Positions 45,807 to 56,006 of a stretch of DNA of 64,000 bases are shown here, in pieces. The stretch spans positions 460,169 through 524,168 of the forward strand of contig NZ_LFIJ01000001.1 of NCBI RefSeq assembly GCF_001187555.1. Reading direction: 5' to 3'. Positions within the stretch are counted from its first letter, which is position 1. The number at the start of each line of letters is the position of its first letter. The notes beneath the pieces were generated by a model. It did not search any database. It was not told the origin of the DNA and saw only the letters and a list, made by a program, of their open reading frames with translations. Made by a program: the position numbers and the translations under genes. This stretch comes from Gilvimarinus polysaccharolyticus (GTDB taxonomy: Bacteria > Pseudomonadota > Gammaproteobacteria > Pseudomonadales > Cellvibrionaceae).

Positions 45807-47717
45807 TTATTTGATCCCAGGGCCTGTCACACCATCTGTATTTAAGGTGGCAAGGGCCTGTTGTTCAGCCTCGGTTGTAACCCCCTCGGCGATCATGGTC
45901 ATGCCTAATGAGTGTCCGATACGACACAAACTTTGAATGTAAGCGTGGTTGCTGTTTTGGGTGTCAGCGTCACGAATAATCGCGCTGTCAATTTTTAAAT
46001 AGTCCAAGCCGATTCCTTGCAGCTCTTCTATACGGGTAAATTCCAAGCCGACGTGCTCTAAGCCTACCTTGCAGCCTAGCTCGCGCAGTGCGCGACAGAA
46101 CTGTTTTAATTGTGGCATCTGACGAATGGCACAGATTTCGGGGAACTCGATCCAAAGATGTGTATTAATGTTGAGCGAATTACTTAATAGCTCGAGCACT
46201 CGGGTACGAAAGTGAGCGTCGCACAAAGAGCTTTCAGAGAAGTTGATTGCACAAGGCAGTTGTTTGGTTTGAATGTCGTTAAGCGCCGCGCTTAAAACGT
46301 GTTCGTCTATATGCGCAAGTAGCCCTAATCGGCGTGCCCAGCCAACAAAGTAGCCTGCATTTTGCCAGTTGCCATCGATGTGTAAGCGTACCGGACGTTC
46401 GTAGTGCAGGATGCTACCGTCGTGGTCACGTACAGGGAACTCTCCCAGTAGTACGCCATTATTATCAATTGCCTGCTCAATGCTCGTCCGCCAATCGGCC
46501 AAGTTACGCTGTAAACCTTTAGCTTGTTCAAGTGGCTGAACCACAATGCCGCGATTACCTTTTTGCTCGGCAAGGGCCAAAAGTCCGTCTAATCGCGATA
46601 ATAACTGGCCGCGTTTTTCACCGGATTCTAACGAGCTGGCTGCAAGTGGTAAACCAATTCTTTGATCATCTATACCTAGTGCAATGAGTTGATCATGCAT
46701 TTGCTCGCTAAGCTTATGGGCGGCTTGTTTAAGTTGCTGTGTGCCCGATAAGACTAAGGCAAAGTCGGTACCATTAAGCCTGCCGGCAAAGCCTTCGGTG
46801 TTGTCTTGGGTATGTTCATTAAAGATCCGGCCTAAATTTGTCAGTAATCGATCAACAATGTCGCGGCCTAGTTTTTGGTTTAAATCGGCTAGATTAAGTA
46901 GCCGAACTAAGTAAATTGAGGTGTCATTTTCGTTCTCTTCACGCAAAGCTGCACTATCTAGCAGGTTAATAAAGTGATCCCGGTTCGACAAATGAGTAAG
47001 GGCATCTTTTTGTGAGGCAACTTGTAGCCGCTCTAATTTTTTTGTTTCTTTTTCTAACATGGCTTTAACGCTGGCCGACAATTTGTTCATGGCTCTTACT
47101 AGGCGTCGTAACTCGTATGTTTTAGGCTCGCTGGAGGTAATAAAATGACGCTGGCCAATGGCTTCGGCTTGGATGACCGCTTGGTTGAGCGGACCTGTGA
47201 TAAACCGCAAAATGGCTGTGCCAATTAAACCGCACAGTAGCGCGGCGATAATAAGCCATTGCAGTAGATTTTTTGTGCTTTCCCATAACTCTTGTTTGGC
47301 ATAGCGCGAGTGGCTTAGCAGCTCAATCGTGCCGTATTGTTGCCAGCCATTTTGTACTTGGGCAATGCCAGGCTTGGGCGAAATGTCGAGCATATTATTA
47401 AACCAGTTAGGCACTGGATCTGTTGTTTCGCCCTGAAAGTTTCGCTCGGTAATAATCTCACCGGCGGGATCAGTGAAGCGTATATATTGATAATGACCAC
47501 TATCAAATTGCGCGGCAATTAACAGCTCTAGAGTGACCGGATCTTTTTGCATTTGGGTGATTGAGAGCGCCAGTGAGTTGGCGTTATCGATATTCTTTAG
47601 ATGCAATTGTTGCTCTAGATACGCCTTGGCGGTATAGGTACTGATAAAAAAGCTGCCACCCATAGCCAATAGTAGTATTAAGACAATACCGATCCAGAGT
47701 TGTTTAATCAGCGACAT
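45807..47717 (-). CDS. lapD: LapD-like c-di-GMP receptor controlling adhesin release
   Basis: A 636-residue inner membrane protein. It has TM1 (~8-28), a periplasmic LapD/MoxY domain (~29-150, with YQYIRFTDPAGEIITERNF), TM2 (~152-172), HAMP, a degenerate GGDEF domain (GRLNGTDFAL instead of GGDEF) and a degenerate EAL domain (GEFPVR instead of EAL; ending DGVTGPGIK). Loss of catalytic residues with an intact fold is the LapD pattern: it binds c-di-GMP and then holds LapG away from the adhesin. It lies tail-to-tail with the adhesin cluster and 33 bp downstream of lapG. Confidence 0.93.
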   Translation of the reverse strand: MSLIKQLWIGIVLILLLAMGGSFFISTYTAKAYLEQQLHLKNIDNANSLALSITQMQKDPVTLELLIAAQFDSGHYQYIRFTDPAGEIITERNFQGETTDPVPNWFNNMLDISPKPGIAQVQNGWQQYGTIELLSHSRYAKQELWESTKNLLQWLIIAALLCGLIGTAILRFITGPLNQAVIQAEAIGQRHFITSSEPKTYELRRLVRAMNKLSASVKAMLEKETKKLERLQVASQKDALTHLSNRDHFINLLDSAALREENENDTSIYLVRLLNLADLNQKLGRDIVDRLLTNLGRIFNEHTQDNTEGFAGRLNGTDFALVLSGTQQLKQAAHKLSEQMHDQLIALGIDDQRIGLPLAASSLESGEKRGQLLSRLDGLLALAEQKGNRGIVVQPLEQAKGLQRNLADWRTSIEQAIDNNGVLLGEFPVRDHDGSILHYERPVRLHIDGNWQNAGYFVGWARRLGLLAHIDEHVLSAALNDIQTKQLPCAINFSESSLCDAHFRTRVLELLSNSLNINTHLWIEFPEICAIRQMPQLKQFCRALRELGCKVGLEHVGLEFTRIEELQGIGLDYLKIDSAIIRDADTQNSNHAYIQSLCRIGHSLGMTMIAEGVTTEAEQQALATLNTDGVTGPGIK

Positions 47718-47750
47718 AGTGACTCCCAGTTGGGCCTTTGCATAAGTACA

Positions 47751-48497
47751 TTAGAGAAACCCCTCATCGCGCATCCGTTGCAGCACATCGCGCCAACGCG
47801 ATAAGCGTGTGGTAGGGTCATTTTGCGTTTTGTTGCCGCCGAGCCACAGACCTTGGCTATTAAAGCTAAATACCGGTGTTAAGTCGGGGCGCTCGTGGGC
47901 GGGTAAAATATTTGGGTTAAGGTTGTCTAAAATTAAAGGTTCAGCGCTACTGCTGGAAAAATAACCCAGCACCATATGGGCTTGGGCACGATTACCGAGC
48001 TTAGCTTTGACATAAATAAGACGCAGGTTATCTGGCGCGATTCCAAGCTTAAGTAGCGACATATATTTGGCAATACTAAAGTCTTCGCAATCACCGCCGC
48101 GCATGCCCATAGTTTGTATCGGTGTGGCCCAATAATCCTTCTCACGCCAGAGCAGTGCATCGTCGGTAAATTGAATGTTTTGATTAAAAAAAGTATTGAT
48201 GGCGCCGAGTTTGGCTTGATCGGTTTGACCGTCTTGTGCGGCGATAAGTTGAAACCAAGCCCCTAATAATGCGTGCCCATCGTCCCCGTAATTGGCTTGC
48301 ATGTTTTTCAGTATTTGGTCGCTTTGCAGTGCGGTGACACTAAGGGTAAAAAAAAGGGTGGTAATGATCGAGCTGCCAACAAGCCATTGCCAGAGGTGAC
48401 TCAGGTGTTTTGCAGGTGCACTAACACCGTTAACACAAGCCGTAAGGTTTGTGCTGTGGGGACGAAGGTGTCTGTTATCTGTATGGCGCCGGCTCAA
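47751..48497 (-). CDS. lapG: LapG-like periplasmic cysteine protease
   Basis: A 248-residue protein with an N-terminal membrane or signal segment (WLVGSSIITTLFFTLSVTAL). The transglutaminase-like triad is visible: Cys in GGDCEDF, His in AHMVLGYF, Asp in LDNLNP. LapG cuts the retention module of the adhesin when c-di-GMP is low, releasing the cell; Ca2+ is needed in characterised members. The likely start is TTG at 48497 because no in-frame ATG precedes the signal segment. It forms an operon with lapD. Confidence 0.92.
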   Translation of the reverse strand: MSRRHTDNRHLRPHSTNLTACVNGVSAPAKHLSHLWQWLVGSSIITTLFFTLSVTALQSDQILKNMQANYGDDGHALLGAWFQLIAAQDGQTDQAKLGAINTFFNQNIQFTDDALLWREKDYWATPIQTMGMRGGDCEDFSIAKYMSLLKLGIAPDNLRLIYVKAKLGNRAQAHMVLGYFSSSSAEPLILDNLNPNILPAHERPDLTPVFSFNSQGLWLGGNKTQNDPTTRLSRWRDVLQRMRDEGFL

Positions 48498-48718
48498 ACG
48501 ATATCGCTCAATATTAGGCTGTGCGTTTGAGTATAACAGCCGTGCGCGCGTGCGACAGCCGCTTTGCCTTGCTTGACACCTTTTTGGTCGTAATCTGATC
48601 AGTTGCAGGCTGTACTAGATGGTTACACTTGGAGTTGCTGCAACAGGTTAGGGCGGTAGCGGCAGAGTTGTTGTCAAGGGCGTATAGCAGGAACGATTAA
48701 AACGCAGAGGTGGAGCAG

Positions 48719-48749
48719 AAAAACCTGGGTGAAATGATTCCCACCCAGG
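48719..48749 (-). terminator. Terminator of the nrdAB operon
   Basis: On the minus strand CCTGGGTG pairs with CACCCAGG (10-nt loop), followed by TTTTT. It sits 9 bp after the nrdB stop codon. Confidence 0.85.
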
Positions 48750-48758
48750 TTAATAGGA

Positions 48759-50027
48759 TTAATCCCAGCTTAGAGCGCCACCGGTTTGATACTCGATAAC
48801 ACGGGTTTCAAAGAAGTTTTTCTCTTTGCGTAAATCCATGATTTCGCTCATCCACGGGAAGGGGTTTTGCGCACCCACATACTGCTCTTTAAGGCCTACC
48901 TGAGCTAGACGGCGATTGGCGATAAAGTGCAGGTATTCTTCCATCATAGCAGCGTTCATGCCCAATATACCGCGGGGCATAGAGTCGCGGGCGTAAGCGA
49001 TTTCAAGCTCGGCGCCTTCGACCACCATTTGCGTGACTTCTTGCTGAAACTCGGTCGACCACAGGTGTGGGTTTTCGAGTTTGATCTGGTTGATAATGTC
49101 GATACCAAAGTTTAAGTGCATCGACTCATCGCGCAAAATGTACTGGAATTGCTCGGCAACGCCCGTCATTTTATTGCGTCGGCCCATCGACAAAATTTGG
49201 CTAAAACCGCAATAGAAGAAGATACCCTCGGTAACCACATAAAAAGCCACTAGGTTACGCAACAGCTCTTGGTCGGTTTCGGGAGTGCCGGTGTTAAACG
49301 TCGGGTCGCTCAGTGATTGCGTGTGCTTTAAGCTCCAAGCCGCTTTGGCCGCAACCGAAGGTAGCTCGCGGTACATGTTAAACACTTCGCCTTCATCCAT
49401 CCCCAATGATTCGATACAGTACTGGTAAGCGTGGGTGTGAATCGCCTCTTCAAACGCTTGACGCAGAATATACTGGCGACATTCGGGGTTGGTGATTAGA
49501 CGGTAAAGCGCCAGTACCAAGTTGTTGGCAACCAGTGAATCGGCAGTCGAGAAGTAGCCCAAGCTGCGCTTAACCACGCGGCGCTCGTCATCGGTTAAGC
49601 CCTCGTCGCCTTTCCATAAGGCGATGTCGGCGGTCATGTTGACCTCTTGTGGCATCCAGTGGTTGGCGCAACCGTCGAGGTATTTTTGCCAGGCCCAGTC
49701 GTATTTAAAGGGCACTAGTTGGTTAAGGTCGGCACGACAGTTGATCATGCGTTTGTCGTCTACCTCGATACGCTGAGCGCCGAGTTCTAGCTCTTCTAAT
49801 CCAGGTGCCAGATCTAGTTTTTCCAGCGCTTCACGCGCTTGGCGGATAACCTCGGACTCGGCGCTACCTGCTTCTGCGTTATTGTGCGGGGCACTGTTTG
49901 CCGCCTCATTTGCCGTAGGTTTCGCCTCTGCTTTGCTAGGCGTGGCGACAGCGGCAGCTTGAGCTGCCGGGTTGGGCGCCGATTGTGTGTTGTTTTCGTC
50001 GATGTTGAATTCGTCCCAGCTCAGCAT
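48759..50027 (-). CDS. nrdB: Ribonucleoside-diphosphate reductase class Ia, beta subunit
   Basis: A 422-residue diiron protein that makes the tyrosyl radical for NrdA. The iron-ligand helices are visible: [12 protein letters not shown] (Glu, His) and [16 protein letters not shown] (Glu, His). The C-terminus ends ALSWD. The first ~60 residues are an Ala/Glu/Asn-rich extension with no known domain. AAAGGA lies upstream of the ATG. It follows nrdA after 79 bp that contain a long hairpin. Confidence 0.95.
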   Translation of the reverse strand: MLSWDEFNIDENNTQSAPNPAAQAAAVATPSKAEAKPTANEAANSAPHNNAEAGSAESEVIRQAREALEKLDLAPGLEELELGAQRIEVDDKRMINCRADLNQLVPFKYDWAWQKYLDGCANHWMPQEVNMTADIALWKGDEGLTDDERRVVKRSLGYFSTADSLVANNLVLALYRLITNPECRQYILRQAFEEAIHTHAYQYCIESLGMDEGEVFNMYRELPSVAAKAAWSLKHTQSLSDPTFNTGTPETDQELLRNLVAFYVVTEGIFFYCGFSQILSMGRRNKMTGVAEQFQYILRDESMHLNFGIDIINQIKLENPHLWSTEFQQEVTQMVVEGAELEIAYARDSMPRGILGMNAAMMEEYLHFIANRRLAQVGLKEQYVGAQNPFPWMSEIMDLRKEKNFFETRVIEYQTGGALSWD

Positions 50028-50056
50028 AGTGGCGGTATCCTTTTGATCGTGAGGCT

Positions 50057-50100
50057 AAAAAATATGATTGGTCACTGCGCTTGCAAGCACAGTGACCAAT
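50057..50100 (-). terminator. 34-bp near-perfect palindrome with U-run between nrdA and nrdB
   Basis: 50067-50100 is self-complementary apart from one mismatched pair (arms ATTGGTCACTG and CAGTGACCAAT around CGCTTGCAAGCA). On the minus strand it is followed by CATATTTTTT (A-run 50057-50062), directly after the nrdA stop. It should terminate or slow part of the transcription into nrdB. Confidence 0.65.
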
Positions 50101-50106
50101 GGCGTC

Positions 50107-53004
50107 TTACTGGCAGGCGTCGCAGTCTGGCTCATCCAATGCGCAAGCTTTTGGCACGGGAGCCGCTTGTGGCGCACTAGCGGCCGCGGTACTGCTTGCG
50201 GTGCTGCCAGACGATACGGCATTAAGTGAGCCGGTATTGATGGTCGACTTCTCGGTAGTGGTGGCCGACAAAGCACGTAGGTAGTACGTGGTTTTAAGCC
50301 CTTGGAACCAAGCCATGCGGTAGGTTACATCAAGCTTTTTACCGTTGGCGCCGGCGATATACAGGTTCAAGCTTTGCGCTTGGTCGATCCATTTTTGGCG
50401 GCGACTGGCAGCTTCGACAATCCAGCGTGGCTCTACTTCAAACGCAGTGGCATACAGGTGCTTTATATCGGCCGGGATACGGTCGATTTTTTGCAGCGAG
50501 CCCTCGTAGTATTTCAGGTCGTTAACCATCACGCTGTCCCATAAGCCGAGCGCTTTTAAGTCGCGCACTAAGGCTGGGTTTACGACGGTAAATTCGCCCG
50601 ATAGGTTCGATTTAACGTATAAGTTTTGGTACGTCGGCTCTATGGACTGGCTAACCCCGGTAATGTTGGCAATGGTCGCTGTGGGCGCGATCGCCATAAC
50701 GTTAGAGTTGCGCATGCCTTGGGTTTTAACAGTCTCACGCAAAGTGTCCCAGTCGAGCCGTTGGGTGCGATCTACTTGTAGGTAATCGGCACCGCGCTCG
50801 CGAGCGAGAATCTCCAGTGAATCGACAGGTAAAATACCCTGGCTCCAGAGCGAACCCTCAAAGCTTGAGTAGCGACCGCGCTCGGCGGCTAGGTTAGACG
50901 ATTCGGCAATGGCGTAATAGCTGATGGCTTCCATTGAGGTATCGGCAAACTCTACCGCCTCAGGTGAGCCATAAGCGATGTGCTGGGCATAGAGGGCGTC
51001 TTGGAAACCCATAATGCCTAAACCGATAGGGCGGTGACGCAAGTTAGAAGTACGCGCGCTATCGACCGAGTAGTAGTTAATGTCGATAACGTTATCGAGC
51101 ATACGAATCGCGGTTTTAATGGTGGCTGCCAGTTTGGTTTGATCCAACTTGCCATCGACAATATGCTGCGCCAAGTTAACCGAGCCTAAGTTACACACGG
51201 CAATTTCTTCATTGGCTTTGGTGTTGAGCGTGATCTCGGTACACAGGTTAGACGAGTGTACGACGCCGGCGTGTTGCTGCGGACTACGCAGGTTACAAGC
51301 GTCTTTAAAAGTGATCCAAGGGTGACCAGTTTCAAACAGCATGCCCAGCATCTTGCGCCATAAATCTAATGCACGGATGGTTTTGTGCGGCTTGATTTTA
51401 CCCGCAGCGGCTTGTTGCTCGTAGTATGTGTAGCGTTCTTCAAAGGCGTGACCAAACAAGTCGTGCAAATCTGGCACATCGTTGGGTGAGAACAGTGTCC
51501 ACTCTTTGTCGTCAAACACACGCTTCATAAACAGGTCAGGAACCCAGTTGGCGGTGTTCATATCGTGGGTGCGGCGACGATCATCCCCGGTGTTTTTACG
51601 CAACTCTAGAAACTCTTCGATATCCAAGTGCCAAGTTTCTAGGTAGGCACATACGGCGCCTTTACGCTTACCGCCTTGGTTCACGGCAACGGCGGTGTCG
51701 TTAGCCACTTTTAGGAACGGGACGACGCCCTGCGAGCGACCGTTGGTGCCTTTAATGTAAGCACCTAGCGAGCGAACAGGGGTCCAGTCATTACCTAAGC
51801 CGCCGGCAAATTTGCTGAGCATGGCGTTGTCTTGCATCGCGCCGTAAATGCCGTGCAGGTTGTCTGGCACGGTGGTTAAGTAGCAAGAGGATAGCTGCGG
51901 GCGCAATGTGCCGGCGTTAAACAATGTAGGGGTCGAGCTCATGTAATCGAATGAGCTGAGCAGGCGGTAAAACTCGATGGCGCGCTCTTCACGGTTGTCT
52001 TCTTCGGCGGCGAGACCCATGGCAACCCGCATAAAGAAAATTTGCGGCAGCTCGATACGGACATCGTTGCTGTGAATAAAGTAGCGGTCGTAGAGCGTTT
52101 GCAGCCCCAGGTAAGTAAACTGCAAGTCACGCTCAGCTAACAGGGCTTTACCCAGTTTTTCTAAGTCGTAATTTAATAGCTCGGGATGAATAAGCTCAAG
52201 CTCGACACCTTTGCGAATATAAACGGGCAGGGCACGAGCGTAATGCTCGTGCATATCGGCTTGAGTTGCAGTATTGGCAAGGCCTAAAAAGCCCAGAGCC
52301 TCGGCGCGCAGTTTGTCGAGCAGTAGACGCGCGGTGGCGTAGCTGTAGTTAGGCTCTTTTTCAACCAGTGTGCGGGCGGTTATGACTAACGATGTGTTGA
52401 CGTCTTCGTATTTTACGCCGTCATAGAGGTTGCGCATGGCCTCATCGAGAATGGCTTTGTCGTCTACGTCGGTTAGGCCGGCGCAGGCCTCACTTACGAT
52501 AGTGCGAATATGCACCATATCCAGCGGTGCGGTAGTGCCATCTTCTTGAGTGATTTGGATCACGGGATAATCTGGATCGGCTTGAACTGTAGCGTCTTCT
52601 GGACGCTTAGAGGCGCGCAGGCGTGCGTGCTCTTCACGGTATAAAACGTAATCACGCGCAATTTTTTGCTCGCCCGAGCGCATCAGGACTAGCTCGGCCT
52701 GGTCTTGAATGTCTTCGATGTGAATGGTGCCACCAGAGGGCATGCGACGCTTGAAGGTGGCGGTAATTTGTTTGGTTAGGTTGTCCACTATTTCATGAAC
52801 GCGGCCAGAGGCTGCGGCAGTGCCGCCTTCAACGGCCAAAAAGGCTTTGGTCATAGCGACGGCAATTTTACTGGCATCAAATGGCACCACGGTGCCATTG
52901 CGTTTGATGACGCGCAGCTGACCCGGCGCGGTAGCCTCTAGATTCTGAGAGTTGTCATTGTTGCTGGATGCAGAGGCTTGAGCCGAGTGTGTATCTGTTT
53001 GCAT
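50107..53004 (-). CDS. nrdA: Ribonucleoside-diphosphate reductase class Ia, alpha subunit
   Basis: A 965-residue catalytic subunit that reduces NDPs to dNDPs. Two ATP-cone-like blocks lie at the N-terminus (~31-120, RVIKRNGTVVPFDASKIAVA, and ~149-230), and allosteric control by ATP/dATP is expected. Active-site pieces: LSSCYLT, SSNLCTEI, and the C-terminal redox pair region CALDEPDCDACQ that shuttles electrons from thioredoxin/glutaredoxin. The C-terminal part before it is a Ser/Ala-rich linker. GGAG precedes the ATG. NrdR-box-like sequences lie ~400 bp upstream. Confidence 0.96.
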   Translation of the reverse strand: MQTDTHSAQASASSNNDNSQNLEATAPGQLRVIKRNGTVVPFDASKIAVAMTKAFLAVEGGTAAASGRVHEIVDNLTKQITATFKRRMPSGGTIHIEDIQDQAELVLMRSGEQKIARDYVLYREEHARLRASKRPEDATVQADPDYPVIQITQEDGTTAPLDMVHIRTIVSEACAGLTDVDDKAILDEAMRNLYDGVKYEDVNTSLVITARTLVEKEPNYSYATARLLLDKLRAEALGFLGLANTATQADMHEHYARALPVYIRKGVELELIHPELLNYDLEKLGKALLAERDLQFTYLGLQTLYDRYFIHSNDVRIELPQIFFMRVAMGLAAEEDNREERAIEFYRLLSSFDYMSSTPTLFNAGTLRPQLSSCYLTTVPDNLHGIYGAMQDNAMLSKFAGGLGNDWTPVRSLGAYIKGTNGRSQGVVPFLKVANDTAVAVNQGGKRKGAVCAYLETWHLDIEEFLELRKNTGDDRRRTHDMNTANWVPDLFMKRVFDDKEWTLFSPNDVPDLHDLFGHAFEERYTYYEQQAAAGKIKPHKTIRALDLWRKMLGMLFETGHPWITFKDACNLRSPQQHAGVVHSSNLCTEITLNTKANEEIAVCNLGSVNLAQHIVDGKLDQTKLAATIKTAIRMLDNVIDINYYSVDSARTSNLRHRPIGLGIMGFQDALYAQHIAYGSPEAVEFADTSMEAISYYAIAESSNLAAERGRYSSFEGSLWSQGILPVDSLEILARERGADYLQVDRTQRLDWDTLRETVKTQGMRNSNVMAIAPTATIANITGVSQSIEPTYQNLYVKSNLSGEFTVVNPALVRDLKALGLWDSVMVNDLKYYEGSLQKIDRIPADIKHLYATAFEVEPRWIVEAASRRQKWIDQAQSLNLYIAGANGKKLDVTYRMAWFQGLKTTYYLRALSATTTEKSTINTGSLNAVSSGSTASSTAAASAPQAAPVPKACALDEPDCDACQ

Positions 53005-53869
53005 GGATGTCTCCGTGGAAATTCCTTGTTGGTATGAGTGCGACGGGGTATTCCCGCTAATACGGTTGTTATTGCGTTTTGATCAAACTTACCGGGCACA
53101 GTGAGCCGAGGTGCCGCCGTTGATGTGTAACGCCTTGATGCATAAAGCACCGATGTACAAATATTGACCGGGAAGTGACTCCGGCTTTAACTGTCGAGTG
53201 TTCTATGGGACTACTTGGACCTAGCTTGGGTTTATCTTGGGCTTATAAAAAGGCACTGCATTTCGTGTTTCTAATGTGATATCGATAATTTTGTGGCTGT
53301 AGCCTTATATCAGTTGGGGCATAGGCTTTTGATACTGCCAGACGTTAACCCCGACGGGCCGGCGTATTACCACAATAGGCGCTATTTAGAGCTAATAAAG
53401 ATCATATTTTGTGATGCTCATAGCAATATTTGTCATATTGTGCAAATTAGCCAGAAACCCTATATATAGGTGTTTTGCAAAAGTGGGATACAAGATAATG
53501 CGGTTTGAGAGGGAATGCAAGCGAAGAAAGCCAGCTCGAATTAGTGTCTAGAGGCAACTGAAGTGGTCGCTAACGTGACGGCCCGTCGCGGTCGTGGACT
53601 GGCGCAATAATAGGCTGCTTGTTGGGATTAGACTAAATAATTATGACGACTCAAGTGTTTTATTCATTTGTATTTTACGGTTCTGTTTGGAGATTAAACC
53701 GGCTTTGCCGGGTAGCTTGCGGAGGCGCCTTTGGTACACGTGCAGGGTTGTATTTGAGCTTTGCATAACCTAACCGATATTGTGCGCAACTGTCGGCTAC
53801 AATGTCGCCTTCTGGGTTGCTCGCGGCTCGTATTTACTATCCGTATCTTGCTTTCATTTGGAGTTTATC
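53005..53869. other. 865-bp region between divergent nrdA and the AEC transporter gene
   Basis: No supported gene; short open frames here (such as 53761-53964) lack ribosome binding sites and family features. It holds the NrdR-like pair at 53399-53442 and an AT-rich block around 53400-53480 that is a plausible nrdA promoter, which would leave a long nrdA leader of ~400 nt. Confidence 0.4.
53399..53442 (-). promoter_or_regulatory. nrdR box: Candidate NrdR box pair
   Basis: AGATCATATTTTGT (53399-53412) fits the NrdR consensus ACACWATATNTTGT at 10 of 13 fixed positions. A second related TCATATTGTG lies exactly 31 bp further on (53433-53442), the three-turn spacing typical of NrdR pairs. The second box matches poorly, and both are unusually far from the nrdA start. 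Confidence 0.35.
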
Positions 53870-54766
53870 TTGCTGTTGATGTTGTTGCCCATATTGGCAC
53901 CGGTGTTTATCGCCACCGCAGTAGGTTTTATGTGGGCCCGCTCGGGGGCCGAGTATCCGTCTGATTTTATCGGCCGCTTGGTTATGACGGTAGGGACGCC
54001 CTGTTTGATTGTCTCGTCGCTGGCCAGTACCGAGATCGAGCTTGCCAGTATTTCTCGGGTGGCGTTAGCGGCGGCGCTGGTGTTAGGTACGACAGGACTT
54101 TTGGGTTATAGCTTACTGCGCTTAAAAGGCCTTGATGTAACTACTTACCTGCCGCCGATAGTGTTGCCCAACAATGGCAATATGGGCTTACCGGTATGCT
54201 TGTTTGCCTTTGGCGAGCAGGGCTTGGCGTTAGCGCTGGGCTATTTTTTAGTAATGATGTTTTTTACCTTTACGGTGGGGTTGGCCGTGGTCGCAGGCGG
54301 TCATGGTCCGCGGGCTATGTTTAAAGCGGTTGCGGGCCAGCCTGTGCTGTGGGCAATGCTATTGGCGGTTGCACTGTTGCTTACCGATACGGCCATTCCT
54401 TTGTGGTTAAGTAATACCTTAACGCTATTGGGCGATTTTGCTATTCCGTTAATGATGCTGACACTGGGTGTCTCGCTGGGTCGCTTAAAAATTAAAAAAC
54501 TCAAACGCAGTGTTTTTTTTAGCGCTTTACGTATTGCTGGTGGTTTGGCTGTGGCGTATGGGGTAGTGGCCGCACTGGGATTAACGGGCATCGAGCGGGG
54601 GGTAGTGCTGTTGCAATCGGCGATGCCGGTGGCGGTGTTTACCTATATTTTAAGTCTGCGCTACGAGCGTGACTATCAAGAGGTGGCGGCGATGGTGGTA
54701 ACCTCGACAGCGATGGCCTTTATTACATTACCTCTGATTTTGGCGTGGGTACTGCAAGGTATTTAG
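53870..54766 (+). CDS. AEC-family (auxin efflux carrier-like) permease
   Basis: About 298 residues with ~10 membrane helices in two halves. Family blocks: PCLIVSSLAS, the broken-helix NNGNMGLPVCLFAFGEQGL, FAIPLMMLTLGVSLG and the C-terminal QSAMPVAVFTYILSLRYERD. It exports or imports small carboxylates or similar anions; the substrate is not readable. Start: TTG at 53870 with GGAG 6 bp upstream; ATG at 53879 is an alternative with weaker spacing. Confidence 0.88.
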   Translation: MLLMLLPILAPVFIATAVGFMWARSGAEYPSDFIGRLVMTVGTPCLIVSSLASTEIELASISRVALAAALVLGTTGLLGYSLLRLKGLDVTTYLPPIVLPNNGNMGLPVCLFAFGEQGLALALGYFLVMMFFTFTVGLAVVAGGHGPRAMFKAVAGQPVLWAMLLAVALLLTDTAIPLWLSNTLTLLGDFAIPLMMLTLGVSLGRLKIKKLKRSVFFSALRIAGGLAVAYGVVAALGLTGIERGVVLLQSAMPVAVFTYILSLRYERDYQEVAAMVVTSTAMAFITLPLILAWVLQGI

Positions 54767-54877
54767 CCGATAAAAAGAGCGCCCTTGAGTCCATCAGGGC
54801 GATAGGATAATCTTGGCGCGCTTATGAGCGCCGTCTGCTGTAGGGCAGGCCGATAACCGCAGTAGAGAGAGCAAGTA

Positions 54878-55738
54878 ATGGCAGATGTAAAAGAAATCGT
54901 ATTGACCTTCAGTTGTCAGGATCAGCGAGGCCTAGTGGCGCGAGTCGCCAGTTTATTTGCCGAGCGCGGCTATAACATTACCGAATCGTCACAGTTTGAA
55001 GATACCGATCGCCGCCGCTTTTTTATGCGCACGGTGCTTGATTGCCCTGCAGGCGTTAATATCGAAGACATTAACTCACTGTTTACACCCGTTGCCGAAC
55101 AGTACCAAATGGATTGGAAAATTAGCGACACAGCCTGTAAGCCTAAAGTGCTTATCGCTGTCTCGCAGTGGGGGCATTGCCTTAATAGCCTATTAAACAG
55201 CTGGAAGAACGGCTCGCTGCCGATTGATATTGTCGGTGTGGTATCGAATCATAATGTGATGCAGTCCTTGACCGAATGGTACGATTTACCGTTTTACCAT
55301 CTGCCTATTACCGCCGATACAAAACCTCAACAAGAAGCGGCTATTTGGCAGCTGATGCAAGATCGTCAGGCTGACTGTTTAGTGCTGGCGCGCTATATGC
55401 AAATTTTATCAGATGATTTATGCCGCAAACTCGAAGGTCGCGCCATTAATATTCACCACTCATTTTTACCTGGCTTTAAAGGCGCAAAACCTTATCATCA
55501 GGCGTATGAGCGCGGCGTAAAGCTAATTGGTGCTACGGCGCACTTTGTAACAGCCGACCTCGACGAAGGCCCTATTATCGAGCAGGCTGTCGAGCGCGTC
55601 TCACACGTTAACTCGCCAGAGGGAATGGCTGAGATTGGTCGCGATATCGAAGCGGTGGTGCTTAATCGTGCGCTGCGTTGGCATGCTGAGCATCGGGTGT
55701 TGTTAAACGGCACTAAAACCGTGGTGTTTTCACGCTAA
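54878..55738 (+). CDS. purU: Formyltetrahydrofolate deformylase
   Basis: A 286-residue cytoplasmic enzyme that hydrolyses 10-formyl-THF to THF and formate, balancing one-carbon pools. An N-terminal ACT domain (~5-85, TFSCQDQRGLVARVASLFAE) is followed by a formyltransferase domain. Catalytic Asn/His are in NIHHSFLPGFKGAKPY and the Asp in DLDEGPIIEQ. GAGAG precedes the ATG. Stop and terminator follow directly, so it is a single gene. Confidence 0.95.
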   Translation: MADVKEIVLTFSCQDQRGLVARVASLFAERGYNITESSQFEDTDRRRFFMRTVLDCPAGVNIEDINSLFTPVAEQYQMDWKISDTACKPKVLIAVSQWGHCLNSLLNSWKNGSLPIDIVGVVSNHNVMQSLTEWYDLPFYHLPITADTKPQQEAAIWQLMQDRQADCLVLARYMQILSDDLCRKLEGRAINIHHSFLPGFKGAKPYHQAYERGVKLIGATAHFVTADLDEGPIIEQAVERVSHVNSPEGMAEIGRDIEAVVLNRALRWHAEHRVLLNGTKTVVFSR

Positions 55739-55759
55739 ATATTATTATCCAGTTTTCTT

Positions 55760-55786
55760 CGGTGCTCGTTCGGGCACCGTTTTTTT
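55760..55786 (+). terminator. Terminator of purU
   Basis: CGGTGC...GCACCG, with 8 nt between the arms, is followed by T7, 21 bp after the stop codon. Confidence 0.85.
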
Positions 55787-56006
55787 GCTTGCCTCCAACT
55801 TATTGCACGCTTTTGGTGCGCTGTCGTCGCTGACTTAACCCCCTTAGTCTAGATATCGCGTGGCGTTGATTTATACGTCAATATTGGCCTGTTTTCTGCA
55901 TTCATGTGTCTAGGTGATTTGTGAGCCATAACCGGCCGGCTTAACCTCATCACATCCGCTATCTGCTACGCCCTTTGAGAAGGGTTTACGTTAAAGGACC
56001 CTCGCC

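Noticed and set aside
52938-53150. 70-codon minus-strand frame over the nrdA start
   Set aside because: Overlaps the firmly supported nrdA start in another frame.
54767-54877. Hairpins before purU as a riboswitch
   Set aside because: A bulged stem near 54782-54810 and a 5-bp stem near 54815-54832 do not match any known folate, glycine or ZTP riboswitch core.
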